Assembly: GCA_905221615.1 (NCBI GenBank)
Contig: CAJNDT010004657.1
Span: forward strand, 124,001 to 188,000
Source: Symbiodinium sp. CCMP2592
Lineage: Eukaryota > Sar > Dinophyceae > Suessiales > Symbiodiniaceae
Direction of reading: 5' to 3'
DNA: 64,000 nucleotides
A program made the position numbers and the translations under genes. A model generated the notes under the pieces. The model did no database searches. It was not told the origin of the DNA and saw nothing but the letters and a program-made list of their open reading frames with translations. Of this stretch, positions 32,801 to 42,741 are shown piece by piece; the first letter of the stretch is position 1, and every line of letters begins with the position of its first letter.

Positions 32801-35428
32801 CGGCGCTACGCGCTGCGCCCGGAGGCGGACCCTCGCCTCGACGAGGTGCCCGTTTCATTCGACGGAGCCGGATCGACCGGATCGAATCGCAAGTCTTGCA
32901 GCTGTCGTACAGGCCATGTGTGTTCGATACGATCCACCGGCCGAGCGAAAGACGGGCGCCATCGTCATAGTGGTGCTTTGCTGAGTGCTCTGCAGCATGC
33001 TCGAGCAGAGAGTTCAAAGAAGTGACTCCCGTGCTGTGGACTCTAAACTCTGAAGATCCCAGATTCCTGGCGGCAACTACGACGAGTCAGACATCTTCTG
33101 TGGGGAAGGCCAGCCGATCGCCACTTTGATTCAAAATGTAGTGCCTTTGGGCTCAGACAACACTAGACGCACTCTCAGCTGCCTGAGACGAAGAAGCTCA
33201 GGGGTCGGACTCCGTGCTGATTGTAAGCAAACATTTCAATTCAAGGGGACGCACCGAACAACCCCCGAAGCCGCCAAGGCTCAGTGGTCGCTTGGCTGAG
33301 CTTCGCACAGGGGACGGCCGCTGCACGTGGCGCTGCATGTGAGTTCAAGTGGTTGCCGAGGCTGGCCCAGAACGGAGCGACGGCCGTGGCCGTGACCTCG
33401 GATGAAGGATTTCTTCGATGCTGCTTCGCTTCTATTGACTTTACACCTTACTTTACAGCTTTCCAGTCCTTGATTTCTTGAGGCGACCACAGCTTTTCAT
33501 GGTGTGCTTTGTGGTGGATGTGTTTGCACATCTGCGGACATCTGCGGACCACTGCAGGTCTTGCAGTATCGCTGCGTCTCGAGGCCTCGTTCTCCTTGCA
33601 TGGCGGTCATTCGTTACAGAGGATCGTCTCTAGATTTGTCGAAAGTTTCTCCGGCGGTGCCTGCCATCCAGCACTGTTCGTGCTGAATATCCGGGTCTTC
33701 AATCGTGACCGCTGCAGGGGTCACTACTGGCCAGCTCAATTCCAGGACTGGCAGCAGGGCTGGGGGCCTGTGAGACATGGCTTTCTGATTGTTCTGCGCT
33801 GTAAGAGGCGCAGTCACTTAGTACCATGGCAAACAGGTCTCTGCGATCGAAAACTGCATACACGGGCTCATTGCGCGGAGGGTTGGAACAGCGAAGCGAG
33901 CTTCTGGAGTCTACAGCCAGGCGGATGTGTGATTCTGTGTTCTCAGGATTGGCTCGATTGCGCCATGCTTGTGAAGCGCAAGGTCAGCCGCGTGCTCGAG
34001 TGCATCCGTGACAGGTGTTGCCGACAGTTCTGTGCCCAAGTGTTTGTTGCATATTGTTTGGGAAGGTCGCTGGATCTCAAGTGCTGCCGTTGCTCATGTG
34101 ATCTTCTGTTGGGATGAGTTGATCTGTCGTCAAACTTCGGCATGTTATCCGAGTAAGGTGGCAGAAGGTTTTGGGACACTACAAGTAGCATGGCATGGCA
34201 TGGCTCGAGGAATCTTCGCTTAGTTCAACTCTGATCCAGGCCCACGGTTGGGGCTGCGACGCATCGCGAGTTGCCGTCATTGGCTTCTCGGTGCGCCAGC
34301 AGTCGACCGCACAAGTTCTGATGCTGTAGCCGAACCCTGGCAACTTGTGACGAAGCAATGATTCGACATTCACGGTTTCGAGCTAGGATGGCACGACAAG
34401 TATCAGAAAATATCAGGAACTGGCTTCGACTCTGGATCCCTGCCCGTGTGAGGCAGGAGGGCACCTGGCCTCCTATGCCGCGCTGAGGCAGGCGCTGTGC
34501 CATGCATGTGGCATAGGAGCCGAGATGACCGCCAATAGAATGTCTACTCAGCGCCCCTGTCGAGATTTCAACTGCAATCCAAAACTGAGCGCAGACTTCT
34601 GCACGGAACTGCCCCCGCATTTTGTCTTTGAGGTAATGTTCCTTCAGATAGCTCACAGCTCCAGAGTGTCCTCTCCACTTGGAAGCTATTTGTACCTTGA
34701 TTCACATCCTGAGCCCTGGCAAACTTTCTGTGCAAAGAAAAGTCAACTGTCGCAGCATCCAGGGGATGACTGTAAGACCCCGTCTTAATTGCCGTTCCAG
34801 GAAACCTTTGGTGACATTTCATAGCAGTTCCTTTCATCGTGATTTCACTGGGTGTTTTTGGTACAGTATGAGACGGGCTGGAATTTGCGGTGTGCCCAGA
34901 TCGCCGGAGCACCTCGCGCCCAAGCTGCAGATCCTCGTGTATCCTGCGATTGAATCTGAGCTGAACTGCGGCTGCTAGAAATCACTTTGGATATGCTTTT
35001 GATATCATCGTGTGTGTCGGCCTGGCATGCTTGGGAATGCCAGCGGCAACGTGACCGAATTGCTGAATTGTCTGCTTTGGCTTGCCCCAACACGTTTAGC
35101 ACAGCGATGGGACAAGAATCGACCCCAAAAGCGAACTCCATTCCCCGGCGGAAGCGGCACGTGTCCAGTGCCAAGAAGTTTCCAAGACTGAACCGCTTAT
35201 AGAGGTCTTTCCCGTCGATGGACATGATCGGGAGGAGCAAGGTGTCACGAGAAACTAGAGTCGTGTTGCGATAGGCGTGGATGGGAGTCAGTCATGTTTT
35301 ATGTGCTCGCATACAGAATGGACGGGCAGGCTCTGCAATCTCGAAATTAGGATGCAGCTGATTTCGGATGTTCCTCCGGGCATTGTCAGATAGCGCAATA
35401 TGGCCAAAATCCAGACTGCAATGCTAAG
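29808..35428. other. Gene-poor stretch with isolated coding-like pieces
   Basis: No supported gene. Pieces worth noting: minus about 31911-32060 reads SRSLNPTDACREPMFVDPNS; plus 33509-34117 is a 202-codon Cys/Leu/Arg-rich frame opposed by a plausible minus frame at 33943-34191; minus 34845-35240 begins LLPIMSIDGKDLYKRFSLGN. These hint at decayed or finely split genes, mainly minus-strand, but none can be assembled. Confidence 0.3.
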
Positions 35429-35596
35429 CCGATCTTCCTGATCTGCAAGTCTGCAGCTCAGGACACGCGAACGCCTCACGAGGAAGATCTGCTTGGTGTT
35501 GCCTATGGCTTCAAGTCAGGGTACAGTGTTCATGTTCCATGCACCAAACAGCAGTTGAAACACTTCGCGAGAGCAATGGGATCTGAAGAGATGTAA
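35429..35596 (+). CDS. Exon-like segment, unidentified
   Basis: Follows ATGCTAAG (branch/acceptor-like) and is open for 55 codons, reading GVAYGFKSGYSVHVPCTKQQ and LKHFARAMGSEEM. It ends at ATG-TAAG, where GATGTAAGG could equally be a GT donor. Composition is clearly protein-like; family unknown. Confidence 0.35.
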   Translation, partial: PIFLICKSAAQDTRTPHEEDLLGVAYGFKSGYSVHVPCTKQQLKHFARAMGSEEM

Positions 35597-35671
35597 GGGT
35601 TGTTTTGGGGGATGAGGAATTGAGCATCATTTACAGGACCTGCAGCCTCGTTGAAAATCCATCGACAAAAA

Positions 35672-35824
35672 ATGCCTTTGCAGGATGGGTCCATCGATCC
35701 CTGGTACGCCGATGCAGGCTACCCGCCAATTGAGGCCTGGTGCGACTTCCGTCCGTGTTCCTTTCTCTTCGCAGCCAAGCCACGGGGTTGGGCTTCGACA
35801 GTGTTGGGATACACCGCATACTGA
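35672..35824 (+). CDS. Small open frame or exon, unidentified
   Basis: ATG at 35672, 50 codons to TGA at 35822. Contains GSIDPWYADAGYPPIEAWCD, rich in aromatic residues. It lies 76 bases after the previous exon-like segment on the same strand; a TTTGCAG at 35676-35682 could be an acceptor inside it. Confidence 0.3.
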   Translation: MPLQDGSIDPWYADAGYPPIEAWCDFRPCSFLFAAKPRGWASTVLGYTAY

Positions 35825-37245
35825 ACAGCCTGAACAGCGCGAAGGTATAGCTGCAAAGAGCTGCAGAGGGCCTCTGCACATGGCCTTTGCAAATATCTTC
35901 GCACAGCGTGTGAATCCGAAGCGGTGAGTATGTAGCGTTTAACAACATAGACATGTGCGATGAGCGTGGCTAACGCTGGTGGTGGGGTTGCTGTTGCTTG
36001 ACGACTTCTCCGTCAGCTTCGGCTTCGATCCATGTCCGCAAGCGACGCGCTGCACACGCTGACCTTCAACCGCACACGCCTATGTTCCAAAGTGCTCCCT
36101 TGGAGCTAAAGACATAATTGTGCATGCATGAGCTGCGCAACAGCACCGTAGTCAATTCAGCCTGGTCTTGCTTACAGAATTTGTGATACGCACTTTACAA
36201 CAGTTCACAATGAGACTTAGACTTGTGCACGAAACATTCATGTGCAAGCAGCTATTCTTCTCGCCTGCGCCGCGTGCCTCAGGCCTCCACACATCTCCTG
36301 GTGACTGCCACGGCACCCCCGGCCTTCCTTGCGGGGATCCATGGCGACTCGCCCGAGACTCAGAGTCTGAGCAGGCAATGCAACATTCCTCCCATGTTGC
36401 TGAGTCGTTGACTCCACTGGCTCGATCGGTGCCACGGCTGTGTGTCATCGGCTTCCTGCGGGGGTGATCGTAGAGCATTGGTGCAGAAGAATGCGTAGCT
36501 CGTGGCAAGAAGGCTCAGGACGAGTTGAGCTTGTGAGAACTGTTTGCTAGCTGCCCGAAGGTTGCCATAGCGAAGCGGCCGTTTTTGGCGGTTTTGAGGT
36601 GTGGTCATGTTCCCTGGAGGAGCAGATGCTGATGGGGTGGCTGCGAAATCCAAAGTGGGTACATTTTATGTCCGTTGTGTGTCCCGAAGCATGCGTGGTC
36701 TCCTGATGTTGCGAGCCGAGATTGCGCTGCTCCAGGCGAACCATGCGAGAGAGAGATCAAGCATTGACTGGGTGGGTGGATGTCTTACTACGCGAGGAGC
36801 ACATTCCCATATTGTATTTCTCACAAATGGATGTCCACAAGATTTGTGCATGGGTGCTGCATCCTGGTGATGGCCTTGTGAGATGGACAGTGTGTCGGAG
36901 ATCGGGTCTAGTTCTTTCCTTCAAATCTTGCATTGTGATGTGGGGGCGACACGTTGGGATGATGCTGGTGCCGGCGAGGCAGAAGAGGGGGTCGGAGTGG
37001 TGCTCACCAGAAGTGCGAGCGCTGCTACAAAGTCCTTGTCGACCCAGTGTCCGAATGGCTGTCCGGGGCTCGACGGCTGCTCATCATTTATGTTGCCATT
37101 CGTTGCAGAGTGCAAGCCCATCACCAAGCGGTACTTGATAAACGAGCAGTCAATATGCATGGTGCCTTCATTGACGGCTCTGTCCGCCCTGGGATACTTG
37201 CAAACAGACCAGAGCCAAACCTAGGAAAAATTTCTGCCGCCCCAG
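35825..37245. other. No supported gene; conflicting frames
   Basis: Frames up to 138 codons overlap on both strands (e.g. 36722-37138 plus, 36152-36508 minus). If the PPPDE-like exon that follows is real, its upstream exons should be here or further left; I did not find the expected N-terminal His-containing motif. Confidence 0.3.
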
Positions 37246-37491
37246 GGGAGCATTAATCGGTCTGTCTTCTCCGAGCGGGAGGTCGCCAGAATCATCGCCG
37301 ACATGGCGGCGGACTGGCCCGACGAGGACCACGACGAGTTGGACAACAACTGCGTCGATTTTTGTATGGCCTTTGCCCGTCGTTGCTTTGCGTGCGTTTG
37401 CGGGCTTGAACGGAAGCCGGAAGGAGTCCAACCTCACGACTTGTTTTCAGTTCAGGTCTGGGCGTCATGGCCGTCCTCGGGTGGGTTCTAA
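37246..37491 (+). CDS. PPPDE-like thiol peptidase exon (DeSI/deubiquitinase type)
   Basis: After GCCGCCCCAG (AG at 37244-37245) the frame reads VFSEREVARIIADMAADWP followed by LDNNCVDFCMAFARR. This matches the C-terminal half of the PPPDE fold: a helix with E-V-x-x-I-I-x-x-M, then the Asn-Cys box (N-N-C-x-x-F) whose Cys is the nucleophile that cleaves SUMO or ubiquitin isopeptide bonds. The usual N-N-C-N-H-F is here N-N-C-V-D-F. The catalytic His lies upstream in the family and was not found, so this is at best one exon. Domain-like sequence ends near 37380; the frame stays open to TAA 37489. Confidence 0.5.
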   Translation, partial: GSINRSVFSEREVARIIADMAADWPDEDHDELDNNCVDFCMAFARRCFACVCGLERKPEGVQPHDLFSVQVWASWPSSGGF

Positions 37492-38303
37492 GCGGCTTGC
37501 CCTGCTAGCGCCTGTTTCTGCGACTGTGACTGCTGATGATGAGTCAAGTCAAGCGAACCCAGCACCCCAAAAGGTGCGTTGGCCCCTGGTGGCTGGACAT
37601 CGCCATCTTGCGTGCGTGTTGCATACGCGTGTGTGCTTTGTCGTACAAGGCCAGATGTATCCGCCATTAGTGTTGAGTTCGGTGTGCCGCAGCTTGCGCG
37701 GCCATGGGCGAACTGTTTCCGTCCGTGTTGCCCCTGACTGAGCATCTGTTGTGCCGCAGCCTTTTGGACCAGTGCACACAGCTGCGGGCAAGTTTCATTC
37801 ACAGTATGTCGGAGTTATCGTGTTAATGTCATGCGTTTGGGAATAATGCCGGGAGGGATATCTGTGGCAGATGCCAGAAGCTGTTCGATGGGCATGTGCT
37901 GGAATCCGTACATTGGATTGAGATGCTGGCTGGACGATGCGGACGAAAAAGGCGTTCTAAACAAACCCATGTACCCCGAACCCACAACCCCTAAGCCTTC
38001 GAAAACCTGCACTTGGAAGCCATTAACCCACAGACCTTGAACCTGACAACCAATGGAGCGGAGAAGCGGGGGTGTGCCAAACCCTGACCAGCCAAACCTC
38101 TTCAGCCGACATGAAAGGATCACCAAGTTTGCTGGTGATGCTTGATTTTTGTGGTTTTGGAAAGAGAATCGCGAGGCTGCGTGAACGGATAGGTTCACGC
38201 GGCTAGGCTCGTGAACGTATGATTTCTGTGGCATTGGACTCCCAAGCTCACCAGCATCATGAGCTCAAATGAGCATCGGCTGTCTCGAGCCGATGGTGGC
38301 GGT
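37492..38303. other. No supported gene
   Basis: A minus frame (37815-38234, 139 codons) and short plus frames are present without domains or clear splice context. Confidence 0.4.
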
Positions 38304-38440
38304 TTGGCAAACCCCCCTTTTTCGAGCCGAAAAGTGGGTTTGCCAAGCCCGCTTTTCCAGGCGAAAGCAGGATTTGCTAATCCCGCTTTTCAAGACGAAA
38401 GCGGGGTTTGGCAAGCCTGCTTCTTCGTGCTAGCCCAACC
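38304..38440 (+). repeat. ~35-bp minisatellite with hairpin units
   Basis: Four diverged units of 34-37 bp share TTTGSCAARCCCGCTTTT and CGAAAGC. The third forms a perfect 8-bp stem, CCCGCTTT/AAAGCGGG (about 38382-38405). In plus frame they read a GLANPxFxxKA-like motif, but indels between units shift phase slightly, so coding is doubtful. Confidence 0.8.
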
Positions 38441-38477
38441 TGTCGACCCGCAAACTGGCAGCGGAGGCGTGGAACCA

Positions 38478-38513
38478 CCCTAAACCCTAACCCTCTAAAC
38501 CCAAAGCCCTAAA
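38478..38513. repeat. Interstitial telomere-like tract (CCCTAAA)n
   Basis: CCCTAAACCCTAACCCTCTAAACCC followed by AAAGCCCTAAA, i.e. about five degenerate heptamers of the TTTAGGG class used by plants and dinoflagellates. Short and degenerate, so a relic or a repair insertion rather than a chromosome end. Confidence 0.7.
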
Positions 38514-38923
38514 GAGAGGAATGAAAGAGTGCGTAAAGGGCACAACAAGGAAGCCACGAATAAGAGATCAAGAAGCGAATTAAGCAAAGCCGTACATTCT
38601 TTGCATTTGTGTTTAACTCGCTTCTTTCTTATGAACACACAGTGGCCATGCGATCCTACAAAGGGAGTGGCAAATACATTCTGCATTTTCTGGGATCTGA
38701 TTCATGCGGCACGAAGCAGATGCCGCCCACTTCGTGAACTCCAACTCAGAGCGAACCCGGTCTTGTCACTTCAGTGTCCTTTGCAGACCCTTTGCCTTTC
38801 CAAGGTATTGCCCGGCTTCCGAGAATACTGATGTGTATGCGCCAGCTGCTTAGCAGAGCCTCGAAGAGACATGCTTCCACGTTGTGGTTCGGTGCTTGAC
38901 CGTCTCACGCCCCGTTCCCGATG

Positions 38924-39778
38924 CTAATGAAGTTCGACAGACCGAGTCGTTGAAGCATGATCTGCAGAGCAATTCCGTATTGCAATTTGATGCTGGCAGA
39001 ATATCCGATCACAATTCACGAGGTCCGAATCGAATGACGAAGCTTTCCTCCTGCAGTTGATCTGCGAACCACCGGGGTCGCTAGGTTCAAAACAACTACC
39101 CCGTCCAGGATCTCTTGCACCCGAAGTGGTCCAAAAAGCATCTGCGAAACGCGTTGCAGTTACAGCCCAACGCGGCCCAACGAGGCAGGCGCTCGAAAAA
39201 TGTGGTGTCAGCTTCAAGTACATCCTCACGGAGGTCGGGTGAGTTTCCCATGGCATCCGCGACCATCCCATTTCACGATGTTCGCATGTGATACTACATA
39301 GCAGTAGATCTTGAGCGGATGAAGTATTAGCAAGTGACCGATGTATTCGGTCGAAAGCGACCGCCACCAACATCCAACATTGAGACCTGTCGTCCGAAGT
39401 CGCAACTTTACAAGCGAGGCTTAGAGTGCACGTGCTGTGCAGGACGAGCACGAGCACGGCTGTGGACTCCACAGCTGGTGGCAAACCCCATGCGAGGCGC
39501 AAGTGCTCGACACTCGAGGGAACAAAGATGAGTTCGATCGGCTGCTTGGAGCTGTGCTGAAGGCAATTTATACTGGGTACTGTAGTCACTGAGCTGCGCA
39601 GGAGTGGCTGCGAGAGAGAGGATGGATCGCATCCTAGGCAGCGTCGCCCAGGCTGCATGAGTTGTGTCGATGAGGCGTAGGACGGCGTAGGTGTGCTTGA
39701 TGGACCTGGAGTGCCAGTTCGCAAGCATTCTGCAACAGATTTGCGGTCAATCGGTATCATTCTCCTGTCCGTGCTCAA
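38924..39778 (-). CDS. Long minus-strand open frame, unidentified (284 codons)
   Basis: ATG-to-stop open frame, among the longest here and longer than expected by chance for one frame, but Ser/Thr/Arg/Leu-rich with no domain. Weak plus frames overlap (39057-39242). It may be a true gene, an exon chain with retained frame, or the antisense of something decayed. Confidence 0.25.
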   Translation of the reverse strand: MSTDRRMIPIDRKSVAECLRTGTPGPSSTPTPSYASSTQLMQPGRRCLGCDPSSLSQPLLRSSVTTVPSINCLQHSSKQPIELIFVPSSVEHLRLAWGLPPAVESTAVLVLVLHSTCTLSLACKVATSDDRSQCWMLVAVAFDRIHRSLANTSSAQDLLLCSITCEHREMGWSRMPWETHPTSVRMYLKLTPHFSSACLVGPRWAVTATRFADAFWTTSGARDPGRGSCFEPSDPGGSQINCRRKASSFDSDLVNCDRIFCQHQIAIRNCSADHASTTRSVELH

Positions 39779-40347
39779 CTTCTGATCGTGGTGTGGAGGA
39801 TGTCGGGTTGGTGCAGCAACTGTAGGGCTGTTGAGTTGAGGTCGGGTCTCAGGATTCGGGGTTTCGAGTGCCGGAGTTTCTGCTTGTCAGATACAGGCCC
39901 AGGCCCCGCAATTCACCCGAACTTTGGTGCCGCGCCCGCCGAGGTCGAAGCCTGTACGCTGCGAAGCACGGCCAAGCCGGCTTGCAACCACAGGCCTGTC
40001 GGCAGAGAATAGCACCGAAGCTGCCATGACAGTCTGCAAACAATTGGGAGCCGGGGATCCATGGGTCATCAATGTCGATTTGGTAGATTTGAAGCACGAT
40101 CACTGCTGAGGCATCGCTGGTTCTCGGGCGGAAATGGCAGCGAGTATCCCGCGAACGTTAGAAAAGGAGCTTGGAGCTTGTTGTGACAACGCTGACTCGG
40201 CTCAGCTTGCTTCACTGAGAGCTCTGGCGTACGTTGGTATGATGCTTTGGCCTCTTGGTAGATACATGTAGACATACCGCCAGTGCATGCTGCAGAATGC
40301 AGAATGCTCTGAGCGTTATGGCTTTATAGCCGGGGTAGGAGCCCTAT

Positions 40348-41151
40348 CTACACTGTCGAACACAAACCCCCCGCGAGAGGCATGCGCTTCGTGCGCCTCA
40401 CGGACTGTTTTTTTGCTTGTTTCGCCTCGCAGGCATGGAAAGCCCAGATCCAGGAGCTGCTTGTTGCCGCGGGAAAGTGGGTGGGAAGGGCGAAAGGTGA
40501 GAAACCCCGCGAAGCCTGAATAGTCCAGCCGTGACGCTTCGCAGGTAGAGTCAGAGCTACCTTGAACATGAACTCACCATAGTTTCGTGATTTCGGGCGT
40601 ATGGAGAGCTTAGAGATGGCAGCTTCCCCGTTCTGGAGCGAATCAGCTCTAGGTTGTGTCCCAGCAGCAATGCCAGGCTTGTTTTCGCAAGTTTGGATCC
40701 CGATGCAAGCCTTGCTGCGATGGGGAGGAGCGTGCGCGGGAGGAGCTTCGCAAATACAGGCACCGGACAGGGGGTTGCGAGAACAGGTTCTCGTTGCTTC
40801 GCTCGGCCGAGTGTGCTGAACCATGCCTCGCCTTCGGGCAAGACGCACGCGCCATGGTTCTATGAGCACGATTAGCCCCTGCGTAGCGCAGAGGGCCCCA
40901 ACGCTGCAGCCTTCAGCCTCAAGCTGCGCAGTTTTGTGAAGAGCGGCGCCTGTGCCCAAAGCCAGCAGAAGGCCATGCAGATGCCAACACTCATCAGGCG
41001 ACCGAACGAATCTGTGGGGGATGCAGGGGTTCAGCCTGTTGACGAAGGTGACACCATTCCAACATACAAGTATTGCAACTGCTGCTCGTAGCTGTGTGCT
41101 GTCTTTGGGAAGTTTGGTTTGGGTGCCGAGTGCCAGCAATGGCCGAAGCAT
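40348..41151 (-). CDS. Long minus-strand open frame, unidentified (267 codons)
   Basis: Open frame with an Ala/Leu/Arg-rich N-terminal half (residues 1-110) and a basic C-terminal half. No domain recognised. Several plus frames overlap (40601-40875). Low confidence. Confidence 0.2.
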   Translation of the reverse strand: MLRPLLALGTQTKLPKDSTQLRAAVAILVCWNGVTFVNRLNPCIPHRFVRSPDECWHLHGLLLALGTGAALHKTAQLEAEGCSVGALCATQGLIVLIEPWRVRLARRRGMVQHTRPSEATRTCSRNPLSGACICEAPPAHAPPHRSKACIGIQTCENKPGIAAGTQPRADSLQNGEAAISKLSIRPKSRNYGEFMFKVALTLPAKRHGWTIQASRGFSPFALPTHFPAATSSSWIWAFHACEAKQAKKQSVRRTKRMPLAGGLCSTV

Positions 41152-41248
41152 TGCTTCCGTAGCTGCAAGCTCGTGCAGATGTGCTCCGGATGTACTTTTA
41201 ATGTCTCCGCTTTCCGTCCCCAGTCGAGCCCACCCCTCAGCCCCCTAG

Positions 41249-41440
41249 AAGCTTACTGTCGCCCTGCAAAGTGACTTCTGTGATCGCAGCTGCAAAGACC
41301 ACTGGTCGGCAGCACCGGGTGTCCAGAGGTGGTTCGCCTGCTTTTTGGTCCTGGCCTTGGCGCAGAACCTCAAGGGCAGCGTGGACGTCGTGAGCGCTGT
41401 GACGGACCTCGGGGATCGGGTTTCTGCTTTGCAAGCTTGA
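41249..41440 (+). CDS. Exon-like segment, unidentified
   Basis: Open between TAG 41246 and TGA 41438. Reads VQRWFACFLVLALAQNLKGS then VDVVSAVTDLGDRVSALQA, a hydrophobic helix followed by a coiled-coil-like tail. A related GSVDVAS phrase recurs in the segment at 44971-45195, and AQNLK recurs at about 44793, so both may come from one duplicated gene. Confidence 0.35.
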   Translation, partial: KLTVALQSDFCDRSCKDHWSAAPGVQRWFACFLVLALAQNLKGSVDVVSAVTDLGDRVSALQA

Positions 41441-41714
41441 GGCAACATCGGACTTTGAGAAGATATGGGGTCCAAGATTTGGCCCGCTCGAATTCCAGAG
41501 TCTGGAGTCTTGGAGGGGGCTCTGACTTACTGCCTCGACAAACTGCGAAGCCGAGCCTTCATGGAGTCGCTGCCATGTTGTGATTCGACTGGAAGCTGTT
41601 CGTTCCGGCAGCCTGCAGATGTTCCCCAAATCTGAAGACACCGAAGCCCCGTCCTGCAAGCCATCCCCAGCTCTTTGAGACATGATCGTGACTGACAACC
41701 AGGATGATTCTGCA

Positions 41715-42604
41715 GCGCCAACGGAGCTGCATCACGACGTCCCATGCCCAGGCTTCAATGAATCAAGGCTTTAGCGTGTGGGCTGGGCCCCTGGGCCCTA
41801 TGAACCTGGTTCCAACGGCTATACGGCTATACCAATACTTTGCAGAAACTTCAGAGCAATGGCTCCCCAGATGAGCTGCTGCTTCCGGGTTGAGGTCTTG
41901 AGATGTCGCATTGAGAGACTGAGCTTGAGCCAGCGCTGTTGAAGGCATGTTGCCAGATTCGACAGCTCTTGCATTCCTTGGCTGCGGAGCCCAGGAGCCT
42001 GAGTCGAAGCTCCATGCTCCCACGACAGCGCAAGCCCTCATGGCCTTTGTCTTGGTGCCGTGGCTCTAATAATCAAGACCTTTCTTTTTCTGCACTTGGC
42101 GGATGTGGGCTTGCTAGTTCCTCGGGGCAGAGACGACGGTGGCAACGTTCGTCTCTCTGGTTTGTGGGGGATGTAGGCCCATGTAGGCAGCCTGCATGCT
42201 TGGAACCAGAGCCCCCACGTTGCTTTACCAACACATCAATGCTGATCCCAGCAACCTCTGCATTCTGCCCAGAAGCCCTCGGACCTGAAGTGCAGGTCTT
42301 TGTCATTCCTACCGTTGGGCTGATCGCCGCTTACCCAGATCAAGCTCGCAGTGCTGCCGGGGGGCAGTGGCTCCTGTAAAGCCAAACCTGGTCTCGGTTT
42401 TGTGTCCGATGTCCCATATGGCTTCCGAGTCGATCTGGCTGCAGGGTGGAAGTTCAGACAAGAGGGGGCGGGGTTGCTGAACCTGGACCAGCGCCTCCAG
42501 GGCGGTTTTCCTTTGAGGTCATGAAGAAGGGCAAGGACAACGGCTGGGAGGGAGCCTTCGGCTTCATCTGCTGCCTCATCACGCTCGTCTGGGCCCGGGC
42601 CCCG
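41715..42604. repeat. ~0.88-kb direct repeat, copy 1 (890 bp)
   Basis: Begins GCGCCAACGGAGCTGCATC and ends GTCTGGGCCCGGGCCCCG. Near-identical to 45511-46378 with scattered substitutions and a few indels (e.g. a duplicated ACGGCTAT near 41815-41830, and an extra GGCCCATGTA near 42177). Similarity stops abruptly at both ends. Short frames inside are shared by both copies, e.g. one containing SFEVMKKGKDNGWEGAFGF. Confidence 0.9.
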
Positions 42605-42640
42605 GGCCCTGACAATCCACGACGAGTCTGCTGCAGAATA

Positions 42641-42741
42641 TGGGGGTTTCCGAAAATAGGGGACCCTAATATAGTACCCTAAATAGTAGGATCCTTACTA
42701 TAGGGACCCCAAAATAAGGTACCCCTATTTTCGGCAACTCC
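42641..42741. mobile_element. MITE-like element, ~100 bp, copy 2
   Basis: Perfect 13-bp inverted repeats CCGAAAATAGGGG (42650-42662) and CCCCTATTTTCGG (42722-42734), extended with mismatches to GGGGTTT/CAACTCC. The arms fold almost to the centre at GGATCC (42689). The left arm parallels the 11.62-kb element position by position, including GTACCCTAAATA and AGGATCC versus AGGCTCC, so the two are one family. Confidence 0.75.

Noticed and set aside
38478-38513. A chromosome end at the telomere-like tract
   Set aside because: Only about five degenerate heptamers, with ordinary sequence on both sides.
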